A DNA stretch of 64,000 nt from Acidobacteriota bacterium (GCA_009840635.1 VXNL01000014.1:22248-86247), one strand, 5' to 3'. Counted from the stretch's first letter, positions 43,774-53,278 are shown. The notes: generated by a model not told the origin, from the sequence alone. Numbers and translations: made by a program.

Positions 43774-44079
43774 CTAACCCTTGAGTTCCGCGGCTTCGTC
43801 GAGGTTCACGTTCTTCATGACCCGGTAGAGCGACATCACGATGGCGAGGGCCACCGCCGCTTCGCAGGCGGCGATCACGATGACGAGAAGGGCGAAGACC
43901 TGGCCGCCGAGCGCACCCTCCACAAACCGGGAGAAGGCGACGAGGTTGATGTTCGCCGAGTTGAAGATCAGCTCGATGGACATCAGCACGTTCACCGCGT
44001 TCCGGCGGGTCAGCACCCCGAAGACGCCCAGCGAGAAGAGCGCCGCCGAGATGTAGAGGTAGTGCTCGAGGGGGATCAT
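43774..44079 (-). CDS. nuoK: NADH-quinone oxidoreductase subunit K
   Basis: This 101-residue, three-helix membrane subunit has the signature SIELIFNSANINLVAFSRF and the conserved glutamates in helices 2 and 3 (IELIF and ACEAAVALAI). It forms part of the proton path linking the quinone site to the antiporter subunits. Its ATG overlaps the stop of nuoJ (ATGA). Length is normal. Confidence 0.96.
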   Translation of the reverse strand: MIPLEHYLYISAALFSLGVFGVLTRRNAVNVLMSIELIFNSANINLVAFSRFVEGALGGQVFALLVIVIAACEAAVALAIVMSLYRVMKNVNLDEAAELKG

Positions 44080-44588
44080 GACGAGCCGCTTCCCCTTCGC
44101 CGGACCAGCATGGCCGCGCCCATGAGCGCGATCAGCAGCAGGACCGAGGCGATCTCGAACGGCAGCAGGTAGTCGCCCACCAGCAGCCGTCCGATGGACT
44201 CGCTCGTGGGACCCGGGTCACCCGCGTCCATGGCCCCCCAGTCCACCGACTGGATGATCCAGACGAGCAGCGCGAAGACCAGACCCGCGGACAGCGCCCC
44301 CGGGACGACCTGGATGGCGCCGGAGCGGAGGTTCAGGTTGTAGATCTGGTTGGTCAGCATCACGCCGAAGAGCAGCAGCGTGAGGATGCCTCCCACGTAG
44401 ATCAGCACCTGGGCGCCGGCGAGGAAGTCGGCGCCGAGGTAGACGTAGAAGACCGCCACCCCGAAGAACGCCGCCACCAGCGCGAACGCCGAGTGAACGA
44501 GGTTCTTCCCGACCACCACGTAGAGCGCCGACCCGAGCACCAGGGCGGCGACCCCGTAGAAGATCGCCGCCGACGCCATGGATTCCAT
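44076..44588 (-). CDS. nuoJ: NADH-quinone oxidoreductase subunit J
   Basis: This 170-residue, five-helix membrane subunit has the diagnostic YVYLGADFLAGAQVLIYVGGILTLLLFGVML stretch in helix 3, whose pi-bulge drives coupling. The extended loop before the last helix is ordinary. It overlaps nuoK by four bases and follows nuoI by nine. Confidence 0.94.
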   Translation of the reverse strand: MESMASAAIFYGVAALVLGSALYVVVGKNLVHSAFALVAAFFGVAVFYVYLGADFLAGAQVLIYVGGILTLLLFGVMLTNQIYNLNLRSGAIQVVPGALSAGLVFALLVWIIQSVDWGAMDAGDPGPTSESIGRLLVGDYLLPFEIASVLLLIALMGAAMLVRRRGSGSS

Positions 44589-44597
44589 CGTCTTCCG

Positions 44598-45122
44598 TCA
44601 GGCGCTGGCGGCCTCGGCCGGCCGCTCGGGGGGCGTCCGCGGCTCCTTGGCGTAGCGGTAGAGCAGGTCGCCCTTCGTCTTGCCGCCGAACTCGTAGTTG
44701 GGCGTCATCAGGATGCAGTCGGTCGGGCACGGGAAGACGCAGAGCTGGCAGTAGCAGCACAGCGACATGTCGATGTCGAACTGGACCACCGTCTGCTTGA
44801 TGGCGGTCCCGTCGGCCGCGAAGATCGGCGGTGCGTCCCGGGCCCGCTTCTCGTTCTCGATGTGGATGCAGTCCACCGGGCAGGCGCGCTCGCACTGCTT
44901 GCAGCCGATGCAGTCCTCGATCTTCACGTGGAGCTTCATCCGCGAGCGCTCCATCAACGATTCCTTCGGGATGTCGAGCGGCGAGAGCCACCGTTCCTCG
45001 GGCAGTTCGTCGGCGGTGTACTGCTGGGTCACCGAGCGGGTGAACAGGTGGCGGAAGGTCACTCCCATCCCGATGAGGACGGTGCTGACCGATTCCCAGA
45101 GATCCACGAAATAACGCTTCAT
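44598..45122 (-). CDS. nuoI: NADH-quinone oxidoreductase subunit I (2x4Fe-4S)
   Basis: This 174-residue peripheral subunit carries clusters N6a and N6b. Motif 1 is CIGCKQCERACP and motif 2 is CCYCQLCVFPCP. The N-terminal amphipathic stretch (TVLIGMGVTFRHLFTRSVT) anchors it to the membrane. An insertion between the motifs (about residues 93-110) is ordinary for the family. It hands electrons towards NuoB and lies in normal order between nuoH and nuoJ. Confidence 0.95.
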   Translation of the reverse strand: MKRYFVDLWESVSTVLIGMGVTFRHLFTRSVTQQYTADELPEERWLSPLDIPKESLMERSRMKLHVKIEDCIGCKQCERACPVDCIHIENEKRARDAPPIFAADGTAIKQTVVQFDIDMSLCCYCQLCVFPCPTDCILMTPNYEFGGKTKGDLLYRYAKEPRTPPERPAEAASA

Positions 45123-45129
45123 AACTCCC

Positions 45130-46281
45130 TCACAACAGGCCCTTGATGACCGTGGTCACCACCAGGAGGAAGAACGAGATCGGGATGACGTACTTCCAGC
45201 AGATTCCCATCAACTGGTCCACCCGCAGCCGCGGCAGCGTCCAGCGGAGCCACATCTGGACCACGACCAGGCCGAACCCCTTGACGAAGAAGAGGAGCGG
45301 GTTCGAACCGAAGGGGCCGATCCAGCCGCCCAGGAAGAGCAGCGCCGCCAGCATCGAGACCAGCAGCATGTTTCCGTATTCGGCCAGGAAGAAGAACGCG
45401 AACCGCATCCCGCTGTACTCGGTATGGAACCCGGCCACGAGCTCCGATTCGGCTTCGGGAATGTCGAACGGCGTGCGGTTCGTCTCCGCCAGGCCGCAGA
45501 TGAAGAACAGCACGAAGGCGATCAGGTTCAGCGGGAAGAGCTGGAAGATCAGCCAGTCGCCGACCCCGAGGATCCCGCCCGCCTGGGCGTTCACGATGTC
45601 GGGAATGGAGAGGCTGCCGACCTGGGCGACCACCACCAGCACCAGGATCGCCGTGGGGATCTCGTAGCTGACCATCTGGGCCGCGGCCCGCATGCCCCCA
45701 TAGAGGGCGTACTTGTTGTTCGAGCCCCAGCCCGCCATCAGCACCGCGAGGGCGCCGAGCGAGGTGATCGCAATGAAGTAGAGGACGCCGATGTTCAGGT
45801 TCGCAACCGCGAGCACCGTCCCGTCCTCGCGGACGCCCCAGGGGACGATTGCGAAGGCTGCGAACGCGCTCGCCACCGCGAGCATGGGCGCCGCGCCGAA
45901 CAGCACCCGGTCGGCGTCGCGCGGGACCAGGTCTTCCTTGAACATCAGCTTCACGCCGTCGGCGAAGCTCTGGAGCAGTCCGTGCCATCCGACCCGCATC
46001 GGGCCGAGCCGGTCCTGGACGTGGGCGGCGACCTTGCGCTCGAGCCAGATCGAGTAGATGGGATTGAGCGCCAGGATGCCCACGAATCCCGCGGTGCCGA
46101 GCACCACGATCGTCAGGTGCTGGAGCGCGGGCGGCACGAAATCGGCGACGAGTTCGGAGAGGATCGTCGCGACCACCGGGAGCGCCGCGATGGTCCCCAG
46201 TATCACCAGCAAGAGCACGATGGGGATCATCGTGAGCGGCCCCATGAGCCGCATTTCGATCTGCCGGAAGCGGGTGATCAC
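45130..46281 (-). CDS. nuoH: NADH-quinone oxidoreductase subunit H
   Basis: This 383-residue membrane subunit forms the quinone-binding tunnel. Typical stretches are LERKVAAHVQDRLGPMRVGWHGLLQSFADGVKL and ETNRTPFDIPEAESELVAGFHTEYSGM. About nine transmembrane helices are visible. In a full operon nuoE, F and G would lie between nuoD and this gene; here nuoH overlaps nuoD directly (46278-46281). Confidence 0.96.
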   Translation of the reverse strand: MITRFRQIEMRLMGPLTMIPIVLLLVILGTIAALPVVATILSELVADFVPPALQHLTIVVLGTAGFVGILALNPIYSIWLERKVAAHVQDRLGPMRVGWHGLLQSFADGVKLMFKEDLVPRDADRVLFGAAPMLAVASAFAAFAIVPWGVREDGTVLAVANLNIGVLYFIAITSLGALAVLMAGWGSNNKYALYGGMRAAAQMVSYEIPTAILVLVVVAQVGSLSIPDIVNAQAGGILGVGDWLIFQLFPLNLIAFVLFFICGLAETNRTPFDIPEAESELVAGFHTEYSGMRFAFFFLAEYGNMLLVSMLAALLFLGGWIGPFGSNPLLFFVKGFGLVVVQMWLRWTLPRLRVDQLMGICWKYVIPISFFLLVVTTVIKGLL

Positions 46282-47492
46282 CGGTCGATCTCTCCGAGGA
46301 CGATGTCCAGGCTGCCGATGATGGCGATGATGTCGGCGATCATCTCGCCGCGGGTGATCTCGTGGAAGAGCCCCATCGCCACGAAGCAGGGGGAGCGGCC
46401 CTTCACCCGGTAGGGGATGGGTTTCTTGTTCTCGGCGACGATGTAGAAGGCCAGTTCACCCCGCGGCGCCTCGCTCCGGCAGTAGGCCTCGCCGGCCAGC
46501 GGCCGGACGAACCGCGGCACGTTCTCGTGGACGTCGCCCTCGGCGGGCAGGCGGTCAAGGGCCTGGCGGACGATCTTGACGCTCTCGTACATCTCGCGGA
46601 CCCGCACGAAGTACCGGTCCCAACAGGAACCGACGGGACCGTGGGGACTGGTGGCCACGACCACGTTGAAGTCGTAGTTCTCGTAGCCCAGGTAGGGGTC
46701 GTCCCGCCGCAGGTCCCAGTCGATGCCGGAGCCGCGGAGGTTCGGTCCGGAGAGCGCGTAGTCCTTCGCCATCTCCGGGGTGATGATCCCGATGTCGGCG
46801 GTCCGGCGGATGAAGATCTTGTTGTGGCTGAGGAGCTTGTCCACCTCGTCCAGCACCGGCACGAACTCGTCGAGGAAGCGCCGGCACTTGCCGGTCCAGC
46901 CCTCGGGCAGGTCGTGGGAGACGCCGCCGACCCAGTTGTAGTTGTAGAGCAGCCGGGCGCCGCAGAGCCACTCGAAGAGATCGAGGATCCGCTCGCGCTG
47001 CTGGAAACAGAGCAGGAACGGCGTGAAGGCGCCGATGTCCATCCCGTAGGTGCCCATCGCGAGCAGGTGGCTCGCGATCCGCTGCAGTTCGGCGGTGATC
47101 ACCCGGATGCCCGCGACCCGCTCGCCCACGCCGATGCCGAGCAGTTTCTCGACGGTGAGCGCGTAGGCGAGGCTGTTCCCCATCGAGCCGACGTAGTCCA
47201 TCCGGTCGGTGAAGGGGATGACGCCCTGGTAGTCGATGTTCTCGGCGTGCTTTTCGAAGTTCCGGTGCAGGTAGCCGATGTGCGGCCGCGCGTCCTTGAC
47301 GATCTCCCCGTCGGTCTTGAGCTCCACCCGCAGCACTCCGTGGGTCGAGGGGTGCTGGGGCCCCATGTTGAGGATCATCTCGTCCTCTTCGAGCTCCTCG
47401 GGGGAGAAGGCGTAGGAGTTGTCGGGCGGCAGTTCTTCGTCGTAGAGGGTGACCAGCGGGGCGCCGTCGACGGGAGAACGCTGCTCGGCCAT
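46278..47492 (-). CDS. nuoD: NADH-quinone oxidoreductase subunit D
   Basis: This 404-residue, 49-kDa-type subunit of the quinone site has the signature MGPQHPSTHGVLRV near residue 43, the quinone-site IGYLHRNFEK and the C-terminal D-x-V-x-GE-I-DR end. Its N-terminus has about 30 extra acidic residues (YDEELPPDNSYAFSPEELEE). The stop overlaps the nuoH start. Separate nuoC and nuoD genes rule out the fused NuoCD form of E. coli. Confidence 0.96.
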   Translation of the reverse strand: MAEQRSPVDGAPLVTLYDEELPPDNSYAFSPEELEEDEMILNMGPQHPSTHGVLRVELKTDGEIVKDARPHIGYLHRNFEKHAENIDYQGVIPFTDRMDYVGSMGNSLAYALTVEKLLGIGVGERVAGIRVITAELQRIASHLLAMGTYGMDIGAFTPFLLCFQQRERILDLFEWLCGARLLYNYNWVGGVSHDLPEGWTGKCRRFLDEFVPVLDEVDKLLSHNKIFIRRTADIGIITPEMAKDYALSGPNLRGSGIDWDLRRDDPYLGYENYDFNVVVATSPHGPVGSCWDRYFVRVREMYESVKIVRQALDRLPAEGDVHENVPRFVRPLAGEAYCRSEAPRGELAFYIVAENKKPIPYRVKGRSPCFVAMGLFHEITRGEMIADIIAIIGSLDIVLGEIDR

Positions 47493-47508
47493 CCGGATCC
47501 CCGCTACC

Positions 47509-48060
47509 TCAGTCGAAGGGGCCCACGCCCGTCATCTGGCCGCCCTCGGCCCGCTCGGTCATCTGCCGTCCCGGCTTCACCGGGATCTTGTGCCAGGTCT
47601 CGGGCCACTCCCAGTCGCGGAGCAGCGGATGGCCGGGCCAGTCGGCCGGGAGCAGGATGCGGCGGTGGTCGCTGTGTCCCTCGAAACGGACCCCGAAGAG
47701 GTCGTAGGTCTCGCGTTCGTGCCAGTTGGCCGCCTTCCAGACCGTCTCCAGGGTCGGGAGGCTGCCTCCCTCCCGCGGGACCCGGGTCTTGAGCACGATC
47801 CAGTGCTTGTGGGTGAGAGACGTGAGGTGATAGACGACCTCGATCGCCGGCGGATCGTCGCCGGGCCAGTCCACGCCCGAGACGCAGTGGAGGGTGTCGA
47901 AGTCGAGTTCGGGATCCGCCTTCAGGAATTCCGCCGCGGCAACCAGCCTGTCTCCGCGAATCCGGATCCAGGGGTCCTTCGCCTCCGCGTCGGACTCGAA
48001 AGAGCCCTCCTCCAGGCCGAGATGGGCGGCGAGGCGCTCGATGATGGAGGCGGCGCTCAC
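47509..48060 (-). CDS. nuoC: NADH-quinone oxidoreductase subunit C
   Basis: This 183-residue, 30-kDa-type peripheral subunit has the C-terminal signature [37 protein letters not shown]. It stabilises the contact between NuoB and NuoD. Its start overlaps the nuoB stop by four bases, and nuoD follows after 16 bases. Confidence 0.95.
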   Translation of the reverse strand: MSAASIIERLAAHLGLEEGSFESDAEAKDPWIRIRGDRLVAAAEFLKADPELDFDTLHCVSGVDWPGDDPPAIEVVYHLTSLTHKHWIVLKTRVPREGGSLPTLETVWKAANWHERETYDLFGVRFEGHSDHRRILLPADWPGHPLLRDWEWPETWHKIPVKPGRQMTERAEGGQMTGVGPFD

Positions 48061-48620
48061 CCGGCCATCTCCACCATTTGGCCCGCGGGCTGGCTCGCGG
48101 GATCCGGTCGTGGCCGGCCCTCCCTTGGATCGTCAAGGAGCGACTTCTCCCGGATGCGGTCCTGGAGCGCCATGATCCCGTAGAGCAGCGCCTCCGGCCG
48201 GGGCGGGCAACCCGGCACGTAGACATCCACCGGGATGATCTGGTCCACGCCCTTCACGACGTGGTAGCCGTACTGCCAGTAGGGGCCGCCGTTGTTGGCG
48301 CAGCTTCCCATCGAGATGACGTACTTGGGCTCCGGCATCTGGTCGTAGAGCGTCTTGATGCGGATCGCCATTTTGTGGGTGACGGTGCCGGCGACGATCA
48401 TGCAGTCGGACTGCCGGGGGGTCGCCCGTGGAATGAGGCCGAGCCGGTCCCAGTCGAAGCGGCTCGCCCCGGTCGCCATCATCTCGATGGCGCAGCAGGC
48501 GAGGCCGAAGGTCATCGGCCAGAGCGCCGACAGCCGCGCCCAGTTCACGATGGCGCTCACCGTGGTGAGCGCCACGTTGTCCTTGCCGAGACCCTTGCCG
48601 AGGGCGCCGATCAGATCCAC
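48057..48620 (-). CDS. nuoB: NADH-quinone oxidoreductase subunit B
   Basis: This 187-residue subunit holds cluster N2, the last iron-sulfur centre before quinone. Ligands are the tandem cysteines in [10 protein letters not shown], a third in [10 protein letters not shown] and a fourth in [12 protein letters not shown]. The N-terminal [23 protein letters not shown] is the usual opening. A Pro- and Gln-containing tail of about 25 residues after the core is not conserved. Confidence 0.96.
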   Translation of the reverse strand: MDLIGALGKGLGKDNVALTTVSAIVNWARLSALWPMTFGLACCAIEMMATGASRFDWDRLGLIPRATPRQSDCMIVAGTVTHKMAIRIKTLYDQMPEPKYVISMGSCANNGGPYWQYGYHVVKGVDQIIPVDVYVPGCPPRPEALLYGIMALQDRIREKSLLDDPREGRPRPDPASQPAGQMVEMAG

Positions 48621-48663
48621 GCGGACTCTCCGTTCAGCGGCCCGTCGAACAACGTCATGCGCC

Positions 48664-49092
48664 TCAGGCGGCCGCTCCCGAGGCGGTAGAAGTCCCGGCT
48701 GCCGGACGTGCCTTCAGAGCGCGCCGCTCTTCCTCCCGGACCCACTCGAGATCGCCTTTCACCCAGACATCGGCGAGACCGAGAACCAGCATCCCGATGA
48801 AGATGAGTCCGGCGATCAGCGCCCCGGCGCCCAGGTCGAGATAGGCGAGCGCCCAGGGCAGCAGCATGACCGCTTCCACGTCGAAGATGAGAAACACCAG
48901 CGCGAAGACGTAGAACCGGATGTTGAACTGCACGCCCCACGGCGAGCCGACCGGGTTCTCCCCGCACTCATACGGTTGCGCCTTCGAATCGAGCGGCAGC
49001 GAGGGACGGACGAGCGACGAAACCAGGAGGGTGACCGCGACGAAGAGCACGCCGACCGCGATCGCGACCAGCGGTCCGAGGTATTCGCCCAT
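48664..49092 (-). CDS. nuoA: NADH-quinone oxidoreductase subunit A
   Basis: This 142-residue, three-helix subunit has [37 protein letters not shown], the unmistakable NuoA signature. The ATG at 49092 starts directly before the first helix; the longer frame adds only a polar leader. It is the first nuo gene, so the operon promoter should lie in 49093-49181, shared with the divergent glycosyltransferase gene. Confidence 0.95.
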   Translation of the reverse strand: MGEYLGPLVAIAVGVLFVAVTLLVSSLVRPSLPLDSKAQPYECGENPVGSPWGVQFNIRFYVFALVFLIFDVEAVMLLPWALAYLDLGAGALIAGLIFIGMLVLGLADVWVKGDLEWVREEERRALKARPAAGTSTASGAAA

Positions 49093-49181
49093 GGAAAATC
49101 GAAAAACCGCCGCCTCGGCGGGCCGGACAGCGGAACGCACAGAATTCTACCGGGGGGCCCGACGATAGGTAAAGACCAAAC

Positions 49182-49919
49182 GTGCCCGATAACGCAGCGG
49201 ACGACGCCGGCCACACCGCCGCCTCTTCCTTCGTGATCTCGGTCGTCATCCCGACGCTCGACTCCGCGCCGAGCGTGGCCGCCGCCATCCGCTCGGCGCC
49301 TCCCGGCGCGGAGGTGGTCGTGGTGGATGGAGGCAGCGGCGACGGTACCGCGGAGGAGGCCGCGCGCGCCGGGGCGCGGGTCGAGACCGCCCCTCAGGGA
49401 CGCGCCGTCCAGATGAACGCCGGGGCGCGCGCCGCCCGGGGAGAAATCCTCGTGTTCCTCCACGCCGACTGCCGGCTCCCGCCCTCGGCAGCGGGACAGG
49501 TGACGAGCGTCCTCGCCCGGCCCGGCGTGGTCGGCGGCTGGTTCCCGCAGCGCATTGCGGGCGGCGGGACGCTGCTCCGTTTCGGCGCGCGGGGAGCAAA
49601 CCGGCGAGCGCGCTGGCTCGACCTTCCCTACGGCGACCAGGCCATCTTCACCACCCGGAGCGCATTCCAGGAGGTGGGTGGCTTCCCGGAGGAACCCATT
49701 TTCGAGGACGCCGGGCTCGCCCGCCGCCTCCGCCGTGTCGGCCGCCTCGAACCCGCCGGAGCGGCGGTGACCACCGGGACGGAGCACTGGCAACGCCTCG
49801 GGCCGGTCCCGACGGCCGTCCTCGACTACCTCACGCTCGGGGCCTGGCTCGCGGGGGTCCCCCCGAGGTGGATCGCCAAGGCGTACTACCCGCTCCAGCG
49901 GGGCTCCCGCGGCCGATGA
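49182..49919 (+). CDS. TIGR04283-like family 2 glycosyltransferase
   Basis: This 245-residue GT2-fold enzyme has ISVVIPTLDSAPSVAAAI, VVVDGGSGDGT (nucleotide-sugar site), GRAVQMNAGARAARGEILVFLHAD and YGDQAIFTTRSAFQEVGGFP. This set matches the small TIGR04283 family linked to arsenosugar or related glycoside synthesis. No partner gene of such a pathway is adjacent. The GTG start at 49182 is divergent from nuoA. Confidence 0.8.
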   Translation: MPDNAADDAGHTAASSFVISVVIPTLDSAPSVAAAIRSAPPGAEVVVVDGGSGDGTAEEAARAGARVETAPQGRAVQMNAGARAARGEILVFLHADCRLPPSAAGQVTSVLARPGVVGGWFPQRIAGGGTLLRFGARGANRRARWLDLPYGDQAIFTTRSAFQEVGGFPEEPIFEDAGLARRLRRVGRLEPAGAAVTTGTEHWQRLGPVPTAVLDYLTLGAWLAGVPPRWIAKAYYPLQRGSRGR

Positions 49920-49994
49920 CCCGCCAGGGCCCGCTTCCCGTGGCGGGGTGGTGTTCGCGCGGCCTCTTCCGGCGTGTCTATACTGGCTGACTCC

Positions 49995-50345
49995 ATGAAG
50001 CGCGTCGGGCCGACCCGCCAGAAGCCGCTCGCCGCCACGGTGCTCGCCGTGGTGCTGGCGTTCGCGGTGGTCTGTCCGCTGATGGCGGCGCCCGGTATCC
50101 CTGCCGAGGCGAGCTGTCACGGCAGTTCCGAGTCGGCGCCGGACGCCGAGCGCGTGAGCGCGTGCTGTTCGTCCGTCACCGTTCCCAAGCTGCTCACTCC
50201 CGAGCCGGGTCCGGCGGCGGTACTGCCCGCCTCCGTGGAGCCGGTCCAGGTGGTTTCCAGGTGGAATCGCCAGCCCGACGGGCCGCTGTCTCCCCGGGAG
50301 CCGCGGCCGCCCCTCTTTGTCCGGCACGCCGCCCTGCTGATCTGA
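49995..50345 (+). CDS. Small exported cysteine-containing protein before the efflux operon
   Basis: This 116-residue protein from the ATG at 49995 has a signal peptide or anchor in residues 10-34. The mature part holds SCHGSS and a vicinal pair in SACCSS, then a Pro-rich tail ending RHAALLI. I do not recognise a family. Cysteine and histidine spacing plus location before a CusCBA-type operon suggest a metal-related periplasmic role, which is inference. An in-frame GTG at 49974 would add seven residues. Confidence 0.55.
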   Translation: MKRVGPTRQKPLAATVLAVVLAFAVVCPLMAAPGIPAEASCHGSSESAPDAERVSACCSSVTVPKLLTPEPGPAAVLPASVEPVQVVSRWNRQPDGPLSPREPRPPLFVRHAALLI

Positions 50346-50462
50346 GTCTTCGTCCGCCGTACGTTCGGTCCCGCTGAGCCGAGCGTCGCCGGACCGGGCT
50401 CGCGCCTCGCTCGCGCGCCCCGAAAGCGCCGCCCCCGGCCAGTTCCACTGACGACCGGCGGT

Positions 50463-50483
50463 CCGTGCCGGAATCCGGCACGG
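50463..50483. promoter_or_regulatory. 21-bp perfect inverted repeat upstream of the efflux operon
   Basis: Ten-base arms CCGTGCCGGA / TCCGGCACGG flank a single central A, 100 bases upstream of the TolC-type gene. No T-run follows, so a simple terminator is unlikely on the plus strand. It could be an operator for a metal-responsive regulator or an attenuator hairpin. The surrounding 237-base gap (50346-50582) shows no other gene. Confidence 0.4.
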
Positions 50484-50582
50484 GGCGGTTTCCCGGGCCC
50501 GCCAACCCGGTGACCCGCCGGCGGCCAGCGCCGATTCGCCTGACCCCGCCCCGCCGCAGCCTGGCGACGGATTCTCCCTATC

Positions 50583-51923
50583 GTGTTCCCTCTACGAAGA
50601 TGCCTCTCCGCCCTCGCGGTCGTGGTCCTGCCGGCCCTCCCGGCGGCCGGAGGAATCCAGCCCGGGCCAGGTGCCGAGAGGCCCGAGTTCTACGCCCCCG
50701 AACCGGAGCTGAAGAGCTGCCTGGACAACGCCATCTCGCAGCACCCCGCATTGCTCGCGTCCCGGGCGAACTACCAGGCCGCCCGAGAGCGCGTTCCGCA
50801 GGTCACGGCACTCCCGGACCCGACCCTGAACGTGAGCCAGGCGATCCGGAGCGTGGAAACCCGCGTCGGGTCCCAGACCGGGGGCATCACCCTGACCCAG
50901 TCCCTGCCCTGGTTCGGCGCCCGCGATCTGCGCGGCCGGGTGGCGCTCTCCGAAGCCGACGCCCAGTTCCTCCGCCTCCAGGCCGAGGAGCGTGAGGTCA
51001 TCGCCCGGGCCAAGCGGGCCTTCTACGACATCGCCTACCTGGACGCCGCGCTCCGGCTGCTGGAAGAGGAGCGCTCGCTTCTGGGGCACTACGAAACGCT
51101 GGCGCGGGCGCGCTATGCCACCGGTCAGGGCCTCCAGCAGGCGGTCATCCGGCTGCAGGCGGAGCTCACCCGGATCGATGACCGGCAGCGGCAGCTCACC
51201 GGACAGCGCCGGACGCTCGCCGTGAACCTCAACACGCTCTGCGCCCGATCCCCGGCAACTGCCGTTCCGCCGATTCCTGCGATCGAGCCGCCCGCGCTAA
51301 GCCTGGACCGGGCGCAACTGCTGGACCTGGGAGAACGGAACCGGCAGGAACTGCGGGCGGCGACGGCGCTGATCGAGGCGAGCGAGGACGCTGTCGAGTT
51401 GGCCGGGATGAGCTTCCGGCCCCGCTTCACCGCGAGCCTCGCGCTCATGAACGTCGCCGGCCGCGACCCGGCGGACGTCCTCGGACCGCTTCCGCCGGAC
51501 GAGGGCAAGAACTCCCTGAGCCTGTCGCTGGGAGTCTCCCTGCCGGTCTGGAAGGAGAAGTACCGCGCCGGCGTCGAGGAAGCCGGGCACCGGCTCACGG
51601 CGAATCGAAGGCGCCTCGAAGAAGCCCAGGACGCCATGGAGAACGCGGTGGAGCTGGCCCTGATCCGGATAGAGACCATCCGGGAACAGCTCGCCCTGCT
51701 GGAAGACGTGCTCATTCCGCAGAGCGAGGAAACGCTCCACGCCACCGAGACCGCGTACGAGACGAGCCAAGTGGGGGTCCTGGACCTGCTCGACGGCGAG
51801 CGCATCCAGCTCGACGTGCTGAGGATGCGCGCCCGCTATGTCTCCGACTTCCTCATCGCGCTGGCCGATCTCGAACGGGGCATCGGCACCCGGGTACCCC
51901 AGCCCGCCGGGAGGGCCTCATGA
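50583..51923 (+). CDS. TolC-family outer-membrane efflux protein (CusC-like)
   Basis: This 446-residue protein has a signal peptide (about residues 1-25) and the two-repeat, coiled-coil-rich architecture of TolC/CusC (LDNAISQHPALLASRANYQAARERV, later ETAYETSQVGVLDLLDGER). It forms the outer-membrane duct of the tripartite metal pump. The GTG start follows a long leader. The stop overlaps the adaptor gene's ATG by four bases. Confidence 0.9.
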   Translation: MFPLRRCLSALAVVVLPALPAAGGIQPGPGAERPEFYAPEPELKSCLDNAISQHPALLASRANYQAARERVPQVTALPDPTLNVSQAIRSVETRVGSQTGGITLTQSLPWFGARDLRGRVALSEADAQFLRLQAEEREVIARAKRAFYDIAYLDAALRLLEEERSLLGHYETLARARYATGQGLQQAVIRLQAELTRIDDRQRQLTGQRRTLAVNLNTLCARSPATAVPPIPAIEPPALSLDRAQLLDLGERNRQELRAATALIEASEDAVELAGMSFRPRFTASLALMNVAGRDPADVLGPLPPDEGKNSLSLSLGVSLPVWKEKYRAGVEEAGHRLTANRRRLEEAQDAMENAVELALIRIETIREQLALLEDVLIPQSEETLHATETAYETSQVGVLDLLDGERIQLDVLRMRARYVSDFLIALADLERGIGTRVPQPAGRAS

Positions 51924-53278
51924 ACCGCACGCTCGTCATCGGCGCCGGCGCCTTCCTCGCCGGCATGGCGCTCGTCGTCCTCGCCGGGCTCGCCCTCGGC
52001 GGCTGGGAGTGGCCGCCCCGCTTCGGTGAGGCGGTGGACGGCCACGAAGGACACGACATGGCCGCCCCGGCCGCGGAAGACGAGCGGGAGGTCCTCTACT
52101 GGCGAGCCCCCATGGACCCGAACTTCATCTCGGACCGGCCCGGCAAGTCGCCCATGGGGATGGACCTGGTCCCGGTCTACGCGGACGAAGCGGACGCCCC
52201 GCCGGAAGGCGCGGTGCGCCTCGACCCTGGCTTCGTGCAGCGGATCGGGGTACGCACCACCCCCGTCGAGCGGCGGGACATCGCCCAGACGATCCGGACC
52301 GTCGGCACCCTCGCCCACAACGACAAGCAGATCGCCTGGGTGGGCACCAAGTACGACGGCTGGATCGAAAACGTCGCGGTGAACTACCTGGGGGAGACCG
52401 TCGAGCGGGGCCAGGTGCTCTTCGACATCTACAGCCCGCAGCTGGTCGCCGCCCAGACCGAGTACCTCCACGCGACGCACTACGCGGAACGGCTCGACGC
52501 CTCGCAGTTCCCCGACGTCGCCGAGCGGGCGCGCTCGCTCGTCGAATCGGCCCGCGCCCGGCTCCGCTACTGGGACATCACCGACGACCAGATCGCGCTG
52601 CTGGAAGAGGAGGAGACCCCCCGCCGCACGCTCTCGGTGGTCTCGCCGGTGACCGGCGTGGTCGTGGAGAAGGTGGACGAGGCGCTCGACGGGATGTACG
52701 TCGAGCCCGGGATGAACCTCTACAAGCTGGCCGACCTGACCACCATCTGGGTGGACGTCGAGATCTTCGAACACCAGGTGCAGGCGATGCGGATCGGCCA
52801 GCGGGCGGAAGTGGAGCTGCCCTACGTGCCGGGACGGCCGTACACCGGGTTCGTCCGCTTCCTCTATCCCCATTTCAACCAGGAGACGCGGACGATGACG
52901 GTGTCCATCGAACTCGCGAATCCCGATCTGGCGCTCCGCGCCGGTATGTACGCGAACGTCAACTTCGACGTGCCGGTGGCTCGGGACGCGCTGACGGTGC
53001 CCGAGGAGGCGGTGATCCGGAGCGGCACCCGGGACCTGGTCGTGCTCGAGCTCTCGCCGGGCCTGTTCCGGGTAGTGGAGGTCACCCTCGGCGCCAGCGG
53101 CGACGGCGTCTGGGAGATCGTGGACGGAGTGTCGGAAGCGGACCGGGTGGTGGTTTCGGCCCAGTTCCTGATCGACTCCGAGAGCAACCTCACGCAGGCC
53201 ATCAAGGCGCCCGTTCCCGAACCGGAGACCGCCGAGCCCGAGGCGCCGGAACCGGCGATGACCCACAAGCACCACTAG
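51920..53278 (+). CDS. RND efflux periplasmic adaptor (CusB-like)
   Basis: This 452-residue membrane-fusion protein has an N-terminal helix (about 5-30), then a heavy-metal-binding segment YWRAPMDPNFISDRPGKSPMGMDLVPVY like that of CusB. Hairpin, lipoyl and beta-barrel domains follow (VGTKYDGWIENVAV, VVSPVTGVVVEKVDEALDG, YVEPGMNLYKLADLTTIWV). It links the inner-membrane pump to the outer-membrane duct. The C-terminal MTHKHH is a potential metal-binding tail. Confidence 0.92.
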   Translation: MNRTLVIGAGAFLAGMALVVLAGLALGGWEWPPRFGEAVDGHEGHDMAAPAAEDEREVLYWRAPMDPNFISDRPGKSPMGMDLVPVYADEADAPPEGAVRLDPGFVQRIGVRTTPVERRDIAQTIRTVGTLAHNDKQIAWVGTKYDGWIENVAVNYLGETVERGQVLFDIYSPQLVAAQTEYLHATHYAERLDASQFPDVAERARSLVESARARLRYWDITDDQIALLEEEETPRRTLSVVSPVTGVVVEKVDEALDGMYVEPGMNLYKLADLTTIWVDVEIFEHQVQAMRIGQRAEVELPYVPGRPYTGFVRFLYPHFNQETRTMTVSIELANPDLALRAGMYANVNFDVPVARDALTVPEEAVIRSGTRDLVVLELSPGLFRVVEVTLGASGDGVWEIVDGVSEADRVVVSAQFLIDSESNLTQAIKAPVPEPETAEPEAPEPAMTHKHH

